Below are positions 44,667 to 53,643 of a stretch of 64,000 bases of DNA, piece after piece. Both the position numbers and the translations under genes were made by a program. The DNA comes from Mesorhizobium sp. M4B.F.Ca.ET.203.01.1.1 (lineage in GTDB: Bacteria > Pseudomonadota > Alphaproteobacteria > Rhizobiales > Rhizobiaceae), in the NCBI RefSeq assembly GCF_004791025.1, contig NZ_SRUO01000012.1, forward strand, positions 62,001 through 126,000, written 5' to 3'. Numbering within the stretch: position 1 is the stretch's first letter; the number at the start of each line of letters is the position of its first letter. The notes under the pieces were generated by a model that made no database searches, had not been told where the DNA came from, and was given only the letters and a program-made list of their open reading frames with translations.

Positions 44667-45863
44667 CTACTCGGCCGCCTCGCCGGCCGTGGCGCGGCCG
44701 AAGATCTTCGGCAGGCCGCGCGCCACGCCGGTGTCGACGGTGACGGTGGCGCTCATGCCGGTGCGCAGCGCCATTTTGGCGTCGGGATCGGTCAGCTCCA
44801 GGCGCACGGGAATGCGCTGCGTGACCTTGACCCAGTTGCCGGTGGCGTTCTGCGCCGGCAGCAGCGAGAACTCCGCCCCGGTGCCGGCGCCGATCGCCTT
44901 GACCGTGGCCTCGAAGGTCTTGCCCGGATAGGTGTCGACGACGATCTCCGCCTTCTGGCCCGGCTTCATGTGGGTGAGCTGGGTTTCCTTGAAATTGGCG
45001 TCGATCCACGTGTCGCCGGTCTCGACCAGCGAGAACAGCGGCGTGCCGGTGGCGACATACTGGCCGACCTTGAACGAGGAGGCCTGGCTGACGACACCGT
45101 CGGCCGGCGCCGTGACCGTCGTCTGCGCCAGGTCATAGGCGGCCTTGTCGCGCGCGGCGAGCGCCGCCATCACCGTCGGGTGCTTGTCGGTCTCGATGTC
45201 GGGATTGCCGCCGAGCGCCGCCTTGGCGCTGATGATGCCCTGCTCGGCCACCGCCAGCTGCTGCCTGGCCTTGTCGAGGTCGTTCCTGGCCTCGTCCAGC
45301 GACGACTTGGCGTTGATGCCCTTCTGTGCAAGGTCGGCGGCGCGGTCGTATTGCGACTGCGCGTAGGCGACTTCGCTGGTGTCGGACTTCTCCTGCGCCA
45401 TCGCCTGGCTGTAGGCGGCGCGCAGCTGCTCGACATTGAGGCGGGCGGTGGCGACCGCCGCATCGGCCTGGGCGAGCGCGATCCGGTAGGATTCGGGGTC
45501 GACGGCGAACAGCACGTCACCCTGCTTGACGAGCTGGTTGTCGGCGATGCCGACCTTGACGATGCGACCCGCCGTGTCGGAAGCGATCGACACCTTGGCC
45601 TGCTGCAGATTGGCGTTCTCGGTCTCCTGGTAGCGGCCGCCGGTGACCCAGACGTAGGCGCCGCCGGCGAGCAGTGCCGCGGGCAGCGCGACCATCAGGA
45701 GAAAGCGGCCGGCGCGGCGCTGCTTCTTCGGCGCCGGTTGCGGCGAGGGAGCGAGCTCCGCCGGGGCGACCGCCGGTTGCGCCGGCGCCTCGGCGACCGG
45801 CTGCGCCGGCGCTTCCCGTTCCAGCCTGGTGACCTTCTCGTCCACCTTTGCTACCGCGTTCAT
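44667..45863 (-). CDS. emrA: EmrA-type membrane-fusion protein
   Basis: This 398-residue adaptor has a proline/alanine-rich cytoplasmic tail (about 1-50), one membrane helix (GRFLLMVALPAALLAGGAYVWV), then the lipoyl half (VSIASDTAGRIVKVGIADNQLVKQGDVLFAVD), a coiled-coil hairpin and the second lipoyl half (APADGVVSQASSFKVGQYV). The beta-barrel has GDTWIDANFKETQL, diagnostic of the EmrA/VceA group. The start overlaps the marR stop as ATGA. It would couple EmrB to an outer-membrane channel encoded elsewhere. Confidence 0.94.
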   Translation of the reverse strand: MNAVAKVDEKVTRLEREAPAQPVAEAPAQPAVAPAELAPSPQPAPKKQRRAGRFLLMVALPAALLAGGAYVWVTGGRYQETENANLQQAKVSIASDTAGRIVKVGIADNQLVKQGDVLFAVDPESYRIALAQADAAVATARLNVEQLRAAYSQAMAQEKSDTSEVAYAQSQYDRAADLAQKGINAKSSLDEARNDLDKARQQLAVAEQGIISAKAALGGNPDIETDKHPTVMAALAARDKAAYDLAQTTVTAPADGVVSQASSFKVGQYVATGTPLFSLVETGDTWIDANFKETQLTHMKPGQKAEIVVDTYPGKTFEATVKAIGAGTGAEFSLLPAQNATGNWVKVTQRIPVRLELTDPDAKMALRTGMSATVTVDTGVARGLPKIFGRATAGEAAE

Positions 45864-46348
45864 GCTGCTGTGCCTTCCGTAGTCTTCATTTTTTCCAGCG
45901 ACGGCGCTTCGCCGTCGGCCAGGTTCTGCACGATCGTATCCAGCGCCCGGATCAGGACGCGGCGATCTTCCGGCGACACGCCGACCAGCGATTCCTCATA
46001 AACCTCGCCGGCGAGGCTCTTGACGTGGGCATAGGCCTCGCTCGCCTTGGCGGTCGGGAAGATCATGCGCACGCGCCGGTCCGCTGCGTCGGGGCGACGT
46101 TCGATCCAGCCGCCCTCCTCCATCCGGTCGACGAGGCGCGAGACGCTGATCGGCTCGATTTCGAGAAGCTCGGCCAGTCGCGCCTGGGCGACACCCGCCT
46201 CCTTGGCGACACGGACCAGAAGCCGCCACTGCGCCGAGGAAAGGCCGAAGCCGCTGGCGCGCGCCTCGAAGCGCTTGCGCATCAGGCGCTGCACGTCGTG
46301 GATCAGGAAGCCCAGTCTGTCGATGCCGTCGGAAACCATGAGCGGCAT
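45860..46348 (-). CDS. MarR-family repressor of the emrAB genes
   Basis: This 162-residue winged-helix regulator has LSSAQWRLLVRVAKEAGVAQARLAELLEIEPISVSRLVDRMEEGGWIERRPDAADRRVRMIFPT, a standard MarR DNA-binding region with the DxRxR wing. Translational overlap with emrA shows co-regulation, and a palindrome just upstream fits autorepression. The first ATG (46348) falls within the likely -10 element, so the second ATG three codons later (46339, VSDGIDRLGF) may be the true start of a nearly leaderless mRNA. Confidence 0.92.
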   Translation of the reverse strand: MPLMVSDGIDRLGFLIHDVQRLMRKRFEARASGFGLSSAQWRLLVRVAKEAGVAQARLAELLEIEPISVSRLVDRMEEGGWIERRPDAADRRVRMIFPTAKASEAYAHVKSLAGEVYEESLVGVSPEDRRVLIRALDTIVQNLADGEAPSLEKMKTTEGTAA

Positions 46349-46355
46349 ATATAAT

Positions 46356-46367
46356 AAGCGTGCTTAG
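46356..46367 (-). promoter_or_regulatory. MarR operator between -35 and -10
   Basis: TAAGC-GT-GCTTA is a perfect 5-bp dyad in an AT-rich stretch. On the minus strand it lies between TTGAAT and TATATG, a -35/-10 pair with a 17-base spacer serving marR-emrA. Such a placement would let the repressor block RNA polymerase directly. Confidence 0.6.
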
Positions 46368-46533
46368 TATTCAAGGGGACGTCGTTGATCCAGAAGCCGG
46401 CAACTGTGCATGGCAGACCCGCGACGCCAGCGTGGTTAGCGGTTGGTGAACACCGAACCTGGCCTGACACAGGCTGTTTCCGCGGCGTGGTTTGCTGCAT
46501 AAATGCCGGGGCTCGACGCGGGGACTACGGGGA

Positions 46534-47424
46534 ATGGCCGACATCTGGCAGGTGGGGATCGTTCCAGTGCCGATCCAGGGCGTTCTTGCCGCCGACGGCC
46601 TCGACAGGCGCCGTGTGATCTGGCTGCCGCCGCAAGGCTCGTTCCGCTTCATCGCCGACCCGTTCGGCCTTCCCCACGGCGATCGCTTCACCGTGCTGGT
46701 CGAAGCCTATGACTACCGGGTGAAGCGCGGCGATATCCACTACTACAGCTACGACCGGGGCTGGACGCTGAGGGAGCGCGGCATTGCGCTGAAGGAACAT
46801 TTCCACCTTTCCTATCCGCAACTGATCCGGTCGGGCGAGGACATCTTCATGCTGCCGGAGGCCTACCAGAGCGGCCGGCTGACGCTTTATCGGGCGGTCG
46901 ATTTCCCGACAAGGTGGGAGCCGGTCGCCGTGCTGCTGGAAGAGCCGGCGGTCGACTCGACGGTCTTTCACCATCAGCAGCGCTGGTGGATGTTTCATGC
47001 GCTCTTCGGACCGGACGGCAGGGACACGCGCGAACTGCATGTCGCCTTTGCCGACAGCCTGACCGGCCCGTGGCACAAGCACAAGCAAAACCCGGTGCGC
47101 ACGGGTCACGCATCGTCGCGGCCTGCCGGCTCGCCGTTCCTGGACGGTGACAAGCTTTATTTCCCGACACAGGACTGCACGACCGGCTACGGCCGCGCCA
47201 TCAATCTGCTCGGCATCGACCGTCTCACGCCTGAGGAGTTTTCGGCCGATATCGTCAGGCGCCTGTCGCCCGAAGGCTGGCACGACGGTTTCGACCAGGG
47301 ATTTCACACGCTTTCGGACGGCGGCGGCGTCACCTTGATCGACGTCAAGCGCATCGACCGCTCGCCTATGCGCCACCTGATCAAGCTGCAGCACTGGCTG
47401 CGCAGGCAGGCACGCCGGGTTTAA
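46534..47424 (+). CDS. GH43-like beta-propeller protein (GINT1 N-terminal-domain-like)
   Basis: This 296-residue protein resembles the five-bladed propeller module of GH43-type enzymes and of glucosamine inositolphosphorylceramide transferase-like proteins: FIADPFGLPHGDRFTVLVEAYDY, SYPQLIRSGEDIFMLPEAYQSGRLTLYR, WMFHALFGPDGRDTRELHVAFADSLTGPWHKHKQNPV, SSRPAGSPFLDGDKLYFPTQDC. No signal peptide or transferase domain is attached, so it is a stand-alone propeller. In rhizobia such proteins occur with polysaccharide or formyl-sugar genes, but none is nearby. It is divergent from marR. Catalytic function unproven. Confidence 0.75.
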   Translation: MADIWQVGIVPVPIQGVLAADGLDRRRVIWLPPQGSFRFIADPFGLPHGDRFTVLVEAYDYRVKRGDIHYYSYDRGWTLRERGIALKEHFHLSYPQLIRSGEDIFMLPEAYQSGRLTLYRAVDFPTRWEPVAVLLEEPAVDSTVFHHQQRWWMFHALFGPDGRDTRELHVAFADSLTGPWHKHKQNPVRTGHASSRPAGSPFLDGDKLYFPTQDCTTGYGRAINLLGIDRLTPEEFSADIVRRLSPEGWHDGFDQGFHTLSDGGGVTLIDVKRIDRSPMRHLIKLQHWLRRQARRV

Positions 47425-47642
47425 ACGACGCCTGAAGCCGGGAGACCGACGCCCGCCAGGGAATCGTCTCAGCCAAACATCGGAAAATTTTCAGAAACCG
47501 TTCGGGATTTCGCGGACCCGGAGTCGCAAAAAGATCGGGCTGGCAAAAGACAGGCCGCAACGCCCGATCGTCCCCAGCCAAACGCATTTTCCGGTCGCCC
47601 GCATCCTCCCAGCGCGGCCGCAACCTTGGTCATGGAGACAAC

Positions 47643-48782
47643 ATGATTGCCGAACTTCTTCACAACAGGCCGCTGAGACGCCGCCTTGTCGCCGGATCGA
47701 TCGCCGTCCTTGCCTGCGGCGCCGCGATCGTCTGGCATGGCGCCAGAAGCGAAGCCTCGAGCGCAAAGCCTGACGCGCCGGAGACGAAGCTGGTCAAGGC
47801 CGTCGAGGTGACGCCGGTTGCCAATGCCGAGGTCCGCACCGCCATTGGCGAGATCCGCCCAAGGCTCGAGAGCGACCTCGGTTTTCGCGTTTCCGGAAAG
47901 CTCATCGAACGCATGGCCGAGATCGGCTCGACGGTGAAGAAGGGCGAGGTGCTTGCCCGCATCGACGACCAGGATTACCGCAACCGGCTGCTCAGCGCCG
48001 AGGCGGATGTCGCGGCGGCGCAAGCCGTGCTGGTCGAGGCGAGCGCAGCCGAGGCCCGCATCGGCGCGCTGCTCGCCAAGGGCTTCACGACACGCGCCAG
48101 CTACGATGCGACGCTGAAGAACTTGCGTTCAGCCGAGGCCAAGCTGAAGTCGGCGAATATCGCCTTCCAGATGGCGAAAGACCAGCTCGGCTATACCGAG
48201 CTGCATGCCGATTTCGACGGCATCGTCACCGCCACCGGCGCCGAAGCCGGCCAGTCCGTCAATGTCGGGCAGATGGTGGCGCGCGTCGCCGATCCGAGCA
48301 GCCGCGACGCGGTGTTCTCGATCGCCGAAGCCGCCTTCGCCAACACGCCCGACACAAGGCGGCCGCCGAAGGTCACGGTCTCGCTGCTCAGCAATCCGGC
48401 GATCACGGCAACCGGTACTGTGCGCGAGATCGCGCCGGTTGCCGACGCCGCGACCCGCACCTTCCAGGTCAAGGTCTCGCTCGAGAATGCGCCCGCCGAA
48501 ATGCGCTTCGGCGCCAGCGTCGGCGGCCGCGCCGAGATCGCCAGCGTGCCGGTTGTGGTGCTGCCCGGCAGCGCGCTGTTCGACAAGGACGGCGAGCCGG
48601 CGGTCTGGGTCGTCACCGCGACATCCGCCGTCGAGCTCAGGCCCGTCGCCGTCGCCCGCTACGAGACCGACCGCGTCGTCGTCAGCGACGGCCTCGCCAA
48701 GGGCGACATCGTCGTCACCGCCGGCGTCAACCGGCTGCGGGAACATGAAAAAGTCCGCACCGCTGAAGGGGAAGAGAAATGA
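47643..48782 (+). CDS. RND efflux periplasmic adaptor
   Basis: This 379-residue membrane-fusion protein has an N-terminal hydrophobic anchor (RRLVAGSIAVLACGAAIVWHG) and the lipoyl region with GEIRPRLESDLGFRVSGKLIERMAEIGSTVKKGEVLARID. A helical hairpin follows, then LHADFDGIVTATGAEAGQSVNVGQMVARVAD and a beta-barrel. It belongs to the AcrA/MdtA-like group paired with HAE-type pumps. Its stop overlaps the monooxygenase start as ATGA, so the enzyme is made in register with the pump. No outer-membrane channel gene is present. Confidence 0.93.
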   Translation: MIAELLHNRPLRRRLVAGSIAVLACGAAIVWHGARSEASSAKPDAPETKLVKAVEVTPVANAEVRTAIGEIRPRLESDLGFRVSGKLIERMAEIGSTVKKGEVLARIDDQDYRNRLLSAEADVAAAQAVLVEASAAEARIGALLAKGFTTRASYDATLKNLRSAEAKLKSANIAFQMAKDQLGYTELHADFDGIVTATGAEAGQSVNVGQMVARVADPSSRDAVFSIAEAAFANTPDTRRPPKVTVSLLSNPAITATGTVREIAPVADAATRTFQVKVSLENAPAEMRFGASVGGRAEIASVPVVVLPGSALFDKDGEPAVWVVTATSAVELRPVAVARYETDRVVVSDGLAKGDIVVTAGVNRLREHEKVRTAEGEEK

Positions 48783-50353
48783 ACATGTCAAAGACCAAGG
48801 TCCTGATTGCCGGCGCCGGTCCGACCGGCCTGACGCTGGCGCTGTGGCTGACCAGGCTCGGCGTGCCGGTGCGCATCTTCGACAAGGCCGCCGCTCCCGG
48901 CGAGACCTCGCGGGCGCTCGCCGTCCAGGCCCGCACGCTGGAGTTCCACCGCCAGATCGGCATCGTCGACGACGTGCTCGCCGCAGGCGTGCGGCTGGAG
49001 CGGCTGACCCTGCACACGCCGGCTGGCGTCGCGGCAAGGCTGCCGCTGTCGGATTTCGGCCGCGGCATCAGCCCCTACTCCTTCGCCTTCGCGCTGCCGC
49101 AGGACATCCACGAACGCCTGCTGATCACGCATCTCGAGCGCGCCGGCGTCGAGGTCGAGCGCGACACCGAGCTTGTCGCCTTCCAGGACAAGGGCGAAGC
49201 GGTCATTGCGACGCTGAGCAGGAACGGCCGCACCGAGACCGTCAGCACGGCCTATCTCGCCGGCTGCGACGGCGCCCGCAGCGCCGTTCGCCATGGGCTG
49301 AACATCGGCTTCCCCGGCGGCACCTACGAGCAGTCCTTCTACGTCGCCGACGTGAAGGGCAGCGGCGAAATCACGCCCAACGGCATGGACACGACGATCA
49401 GCAGTTATGGCTTCGCCATCGTCATGCCGGTCCGGCAGTCGGGTTCGGTCAGGCTGATCGGCATCGTGCCGAAGGCGCACGAGGCGGACGAGACGATCAC
49501 CTTCGAGGCGATCCGCGCCGATGTCGAACGCGACACGGGCGTCAAGGTCCATGAGGTCAACTGGTTCTCGACCTACCGCGTCCATCACCGCGTCGCCGAG
49601 CGCTTCCGCGCCGGCCGCGTGTTCCTGTGCGGCGATGCCGGCCACATCCACAGCCCGGCCGGCGGCCAGGGCATGAACACCGGCATGGGCGATGCGGTAA
49701 ACCTCGCCTGGAAGCTCGCCGCCGTGGTCCAGGGCCGCGCCGATGCGCGCCTGCTCGACAGCTACGAGCCGGAGCGCATCGCCTTCGCCCATAAGCTGAT
49801 CGAAAGCACCGACAAGGTGTTCCGCTTCGTCACCAGCCGCTCGCGGCTGGTCGGCCTGTTCCGGCGCTATCTGATGCCGAAGATCATGAACGCCGCGCTG
49901 CACACGTCGTTCGGCTCGCGCGCCTTCTTCGGCGTGATCTCGCAGGCGGCGATCGAGTACCGCGCCGGGCCGATCAGCGCGGGCACGGCCGGCAAGGTCG
50001 GCGGCGGCGACCGCCTGCCCTATGTGGTCGGCGCGAGGGGCGACAATTTCGAACCGCTGCGCTCGCTCGACTGGCAGATCCATGTCTATGGCGAGGTCAA
50101 CGCCGAATTCCGGGCGATGCTCGCGCCGGCCGGCATCCCGGTCCATGCCTTCGCCTGGTCGGAAGCGGCCGGCAAAGCCGGCCTGCAGCGTGACGGCGCC
50201 TATCTGGTGAGACCGGACGGCCATGTCGCGCTCGCCTCGCCCGTCCAGGAGGCGGCGACTTTCCAGCGCTACCTCGCCGGCCTCGCCATCAGGCCGAGGA
50301 CCGCCGAGCGCGCGCCCTACCGTGTGCCGGGCACCATGCACAGCCTGGCCTGA
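48779..50353 (+). CDS. FAD-dependent aromatic-type monooxygenase (PheA/TfdB group)
   Basis: This 524-residue flavoprotein hydroxylase has the FAD-binding GAGPTGLTLALWL near residue 11, the DG-type motif YLAGCDGARSAVRHGL near 165, and GDAGHIHSPAGGQGMNTGMGDAVNLAWKLA near 285, the GD motif of class A monooxygenases. Length (about 520-600) and the C-terminal thioredoxin-like region fit the phenol hydroxylase / polyketide hydroxylase group. It would oxidise an aromatic compound with NAD(P)H and oxygen. Being coupled by overlap to an RND adaptor and followed by the pump suggests detoxification plus export. Substrate unknown. Confidence 0.92.
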   Translation: MNMSKTKVLIAGAGPTGLTLALWLTRLGVPVRIFDKAAAPGETSRALAVQARTLEFHRQIGIVDDVLAAGVRLERLTLHTPAGVAARLPLSDFGRGISPYSFAFALPQDIHERLLITHLERAGVEVERDTELVAFQDKGEAVIATLSRNGRTETVSTAYLAGCDGARSAVRHGLNIGFPGGTYEQSFYVADVKGSGEITPNGMDTTISSYGFAIVMPVRQSGSVRLIGIVPKAHEADETITFEAIRADVERDTGVKVHEVNWFSTYRVHHRVAERFRAGRVFLCGDAGHIHSPAGGQGMNTGMGDAVNLAWKLAAVVQGRADARLLDSYEPERIAFAHKLIESTDKVFRFVTSRSRLVGLFRRYLMPKIMNAALHTSFGSRAFFGVISQAAIEYRAGPISAGTAGKVGGGDRLPYVVGARGDNFEPLRSLDWQIHVYGEVNAEFRAMLAPAGIPVHAFAWSEAAGKAGLQRDGAYLVRPDGHVALASPVQEAATFQRYLAGLAIRPRTAERAPYRVPGTMHSLA

Positions 50354-50362
50354 CTTGCGACG

Positions 50363-50384
50363 GCGCCCGCCACGCGGCGGGCGC
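50363..50384 (+). other. Hairpin between monooxygenase and pump genes
   Basis: GCGCCCGCC and GGCGGGCGC form a perfect 9-bp stem with a 4-base loop, ten bases after the monooxygenase stop and about 80 before the pump start. No T-run follows. It may tune the ratio of upstream to downstream products by stabilising or partly terminating the transcript. Confidence 0.5.
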
Positions 50385-50466
50385 TGTCCGAACCCAACCA
50401 TCATTTTTCGCTGGCCGGCAAACGCCGGCGGAACGCGCCTTCACGCGCGCTGAGAGGGATTGCATC

Positions 50467-53400
50467 ATGACCAGCTTCAACCTTTCCGAATGGGCGCTGC
50501 GCCACCGGAGCTTCGTCATCTACCTGATGATCGCGGCGGCGCTTGCCGGCCTCTACGCCTATCAAGGCCTCGGCCGCGAGGAGGACCCGCCCTTCACCAT
50601 CAAGACCATGGTGGTGAAGACGATGTGGCCGGGCGCCACGACCAGCGACACGGTGGAGCAGATCACCGACCGCATCGAGAAGAAGCTCGAGGAGCTTCCC
50701 GACCTCGACTACGTCAAGAGCTACACCAAGCCCGGCGAATCCGTCGTCTTCGTCAACCTCAAGGACACGGTCGCCGGCGACCAGGTGCAGCCGCTCTGGT
50801 ACCAGGTGCGCAAGAAGCTCGACGACATCAAGCCGACCTTGCCGTCCGGCGTCCAGGGCCCGTTCTACAATGACGAGTTCGGCGACACCTATTCGCTGAT
50901 CTACGGGCTGACCTCCGACAGTCTCAGCCATCGCGAGCTGAAGGACCTGGCCAGCAGCCTGCGCGCCGGGCTGCTCACCGTGAAGGATGTCGCCAAGGTC
51001 GATCTGGTCGGCCAGCAGGACGAGAAGATCTACCTCGAATTCTCGACGCAGAAGGTGGCGGCGCTCGGCCTCGACGTCGGCACGCTGTCGCAGGCGCTGC
51101 AGGCGCAGAACGCGCTGACGCCGAGCGGCACCGTCGATGCCGGCCCGGAGCGCATCGCCATCCGCGTTTCCGGTTCCTTCACCTCCGAGGAGAGTCTGAA
51201 GGCGATCAACTTCTACGCCAACGGCCATTATTTCCGGCTGGGCGACGTCGCCGAGGTCAAGCGCGCCTATTCCGATCCGCCGCAGCCGATGTTCCGCTTC
51301 AACGGCAAGCCGGCCGTCGGCATCGCGGTCTCGATGACCGCTGGCGGCGACGCGCTGGCGCTGGGCGAGAACGTCAAGGAGAAGATGCACGAGATGGAGG
51401 CCGAGTTGCCGCTCGGCGCCGAGCTCGGCCTGGTCGCCGACCAGTCGCATGTGGTGGAAGAGTCCGTCGGCGAGTTCACCAAGAGTCTCGGCGAAGCGAT
51501 CGCCATCGTGCTTGCCGTCTCGCTGCTGGCGCTCGGCTGGCGCCCCGGCATCGTGGTGGCGGTCGCCATCCCGTTGGTGCTGGCGATCACCTTCGTCACC
51601 ATGGAGTATTTCGGCATCTCGCTGCAGCGTATCTCGCTCGGCGCGCTGATCATCGCGCTCGGCCTTCTGGTCGACGACGCCATGATCGCGGTCGAGATGA
51701 TGATCTCGCGCATGGAGGAAGGCCACGACAAGATCTCGGCCGCCACCTATGCCTATACCTCGACCGCCTTCCCGATGCTCACCGGCACGGTGGTGACGAT
51801 CGCCGGCTTCGTGCCGGTCGGCTTCGCCAAGAGCGGCGCCGGCGAATACTGCTTCTCGCTGTTCGCGGTCGTCGGCATCGCGCTGGTCGTCTCCTGGATC
51901 GTTGCGGTGCTGTTCACGCCGCTCACCGGCGTCTTCCTGCTGCCGGAGCGCATCAAGGGCCATGACAGCCATCAGCCGTCGCGCATAGCCCGCGGCTTCG
52001 AGGCGCTGCTCGAAATGGCGATGCGGGCGAAGTGGCTGGTGTTGTCGGCGACCGCCGGGCTGTTCGCGCTGTCGGTCGTGGCCATGGGCTTCGTCGGCCA
52101 GGAGTTCTTCCCGAAGTCCGACCGGCCGGAGGTCATGGTCGATCTCACCCTGCCGCGCACCGCCTCGATCAAGGCGACCGACGCGGTGGTGGAGCGCGTC
52201 GAGAAGCTGCTCGCGGCCGACCCGGACATCGACCACTGGAGCTTCTACGTCGGTCAGGGCGCGGTGCGCTTCTACCTGCCGCTCGACGCGCAGCTCGCCA
52301 ACGACTTCTTCGCCCAGGCGGTGGTGGTGACCAAGGGCCACGCCGTGCGCCAGGCGGTCATCGACCGGCTGGAGAAGAAGCTGTCGACCGGCTTCGACGA
52401 TGTCATGGCCCGCGTCACGCCGCTGGAGCTCGGCCCGCCGGTCGGCTGGCCGCTGAAGTTCCGCGTCAGCGGTCCGGACCCGGACAGGACGCGCAGCCTG
52501 GCGCAGCAGTTCGCGCAGGTGCTGGGCAGCGATGCCGCGGTGCGCAACATCAACTACGACTGGAACGAGCCGGCCAAGGTCATCAAGGTCGAAGTGGACC
52601 AGGACCGGGCGCGTGCACTCGGCATCTCCTCGCAGCAGCTCTCCGAGACGATCAACGCGGTGCTGTCCGGCTCGAAGATCACGCAGATGCGCGACGACAC
52701 CTACCTCGTCGACATCGTCGCCCGCGCCGTGGAGTCCGAACGCGCCAGCATCGACACGCTGCGCGGCCTGACGATCAGCGCCTCGGGCGGACGCCGCGTG
52801 CCGCTCGAACAGGTTGCCAAGCTCTCCTACCAGACCGAGCCGCCGCTGATCTGGCGCCGTGGTCGCCTGCCGACCGTGACCGTCCAGGCCGACGTCGCGC
52901 CGGGCAGCGATGCCACCGCGGTGACGCGCAAGCTGGAGAAGGCGATCACCGCCTTCAAAGCGGAGCTGCCGGCCCGCTACAGCGTCGAACAGGGCGGCGT
53001 GATCGAGGACAGCGCCAAGGCGCAGGCCAGCATCTTCGTGGTCTTCCCGCTGATGCTGTTCATCATGGCCACGGTGCTGATGATCCAGCTGATGAGCTTC
53101 CAGCGCCTCGTGCTGGTGCTGCTCACCGCTCCGCTGGCGCTGATCGGCGTCGCCGGCGCGCTGCTCATCTCCGGCGCGCCGATGGGCTTCGTCGCCATCC
53201 TCGGCGTGATGTCGCTGATCGGCATGGTGATCCGCAACTCGGTGATCCTGATCACGCAGATCGACCAGCACATCGCCGACGGCGAGGAGCCATGGGCTGC
53301 GGTGATCAGCGCCACCACGCACCGGCTGCGGCCGATCCTGCTCACGGCGGCGGCCGCCATCCTCGGCATGATCCCGATCGCGCCGACCGTGTTCTGGGGG

Positions 53401-53568
53401 CCGATGGCCTACGCGGTGATGGGCGGCCTGATGGTGGCGACAGTGCTGACGCTGGTGTTCCTGCCGACGCTTTACGTCACCTGGTTCGGCATCAAGGCGC
53501 CGGCCGAAACGACAGCAGCGGCGGATCCCGCCGTGGCGGCCGCCGAGCCGCAAGCCATCGCCGCCTGA
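50467..53568 (+). CDS. RND multidrug efflux pump, HAE-type permease
   Basis: This 1033-residue inner-membrane pump has about 12 helices and two large periplasmic loops. The proton-relay Asp pair is in GLLVDDAMIAVEMMISRMEEG near residue 400. Two repeats of the RND signature are visible (SLIYGL... and ...GMVIRNSVILITQID). Length is standard (about 1030-1050). N-terminal LSEWALRHRSFVIYLMIAAALAGLYAYQGLGREEDPPF is typical of the MdtB/AcrB-like TtgB relatives found in rhizobia. It exports substrate by proton antiport through the preceding adaptor. The ATG at 50467 is 113 bases from the monooxygenase stop, with a hairpin in the gap. Confidence 0.95.
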   Translation: MTSFNLSEWALRHRSFVIYLMIAAALAGLYAYQGLGREEDPPFTIKTMVVKTMWPGATTSDTVEQITDRIEKKLEELPDLDYVKSYTKPGESVVFVNLKDTVAGDQVQPLWYQVRKKLDDIKPTLPSGVQGPFYNDEFGDTYSLIYGLTSDSLSHRELKDLASSLRAGLLTVKDVAKVDLVGQQDEKIYLEFSTQKVAALGLDVGTLSQALQAQNALTPSGTVDAGPERIAIRVSGSFTSEESLKAINFYANGHYFRLGDVAEVKRAYSDPPQPMFRFNGKPAVGIAVSMTAGGDALALGENVKEKMHEMEAELPLGAELGLVADQSHVVEESVGEFTKSLGEAIAIVLAVSLLALGWRPGIVVAVAIPLVLAITFVTMEYFGISLQRISLGALIIALGLLVDDAMIAVEMMISRMEEGHDKISAATYAYTSTAFPMLTGTVVTIAGFVPVGFAKSGAGEYCFSLFAVVGIALVVSWIVAVLFTPLTGVFLLPERIKGHDSHQPSRIARGFEALLEMAMRAKWLVLSATAGLFALSVVAMGFVGQEFFPKSDRPEVMVDLTLPRTASIKATDAVVERVEKLLAADPDIDHWSFYVGQGAVRFYLPLDAQLANDFFAQAVVVTKGHAVRQAVIDRLEKKLSTGFDDVMARVTPLELGPPVGWPLKFRVSGPDPDRTRSLAQQFAQVLGSDAAVRNINYDWNEPAKVIKVEVDQDRARALGISSQQLSETINAVLSGSKITQMRDDTYLVDIVARAVESERASIDTLRGLTISASGGRRVPLEQVAKLSYQTEPPLIWRRGRLPTVTVQADVAPGSDATAVTRKLEKAITAFKAELPARYSVEQGGVIEDSAKAQASIFVVFPLMLFIMATVLMIQLMSFQRLVLVLLTAPLALIGVAGALLISGAPMGFVAILGVMSLIGMVIRNSVILITQIDQHIADGEEPWAAVISATTHRLRPILLTAAAAILGMIPIAPTVFWGPMAYAVMGGLMVATVLTLVFLPTLYVTWFGIKAPAETTAAADPAVAAAEPQAIAA

Positions 53569-53589
53569 TGCGGCCACGCATTCCGACAA

Positions 53590-53613
53590 GCCACGGCGGA
53601 ATGCCGCCGTGGC
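53590..53613 (+). terminator. Stem-loop after the RND pump gene
   Basis: GCCACGGCGG and CCGCCGTGGC form a perfect 10-bp stem around an AATG loop, 21 bases after the pump stop. No clear T-run follows, so read-through into the next small gene is likely. Confidence 0.55.
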
Positions 53614-53643
53614 AGCCAAACACGTAACCGAAGGGAAACGACC

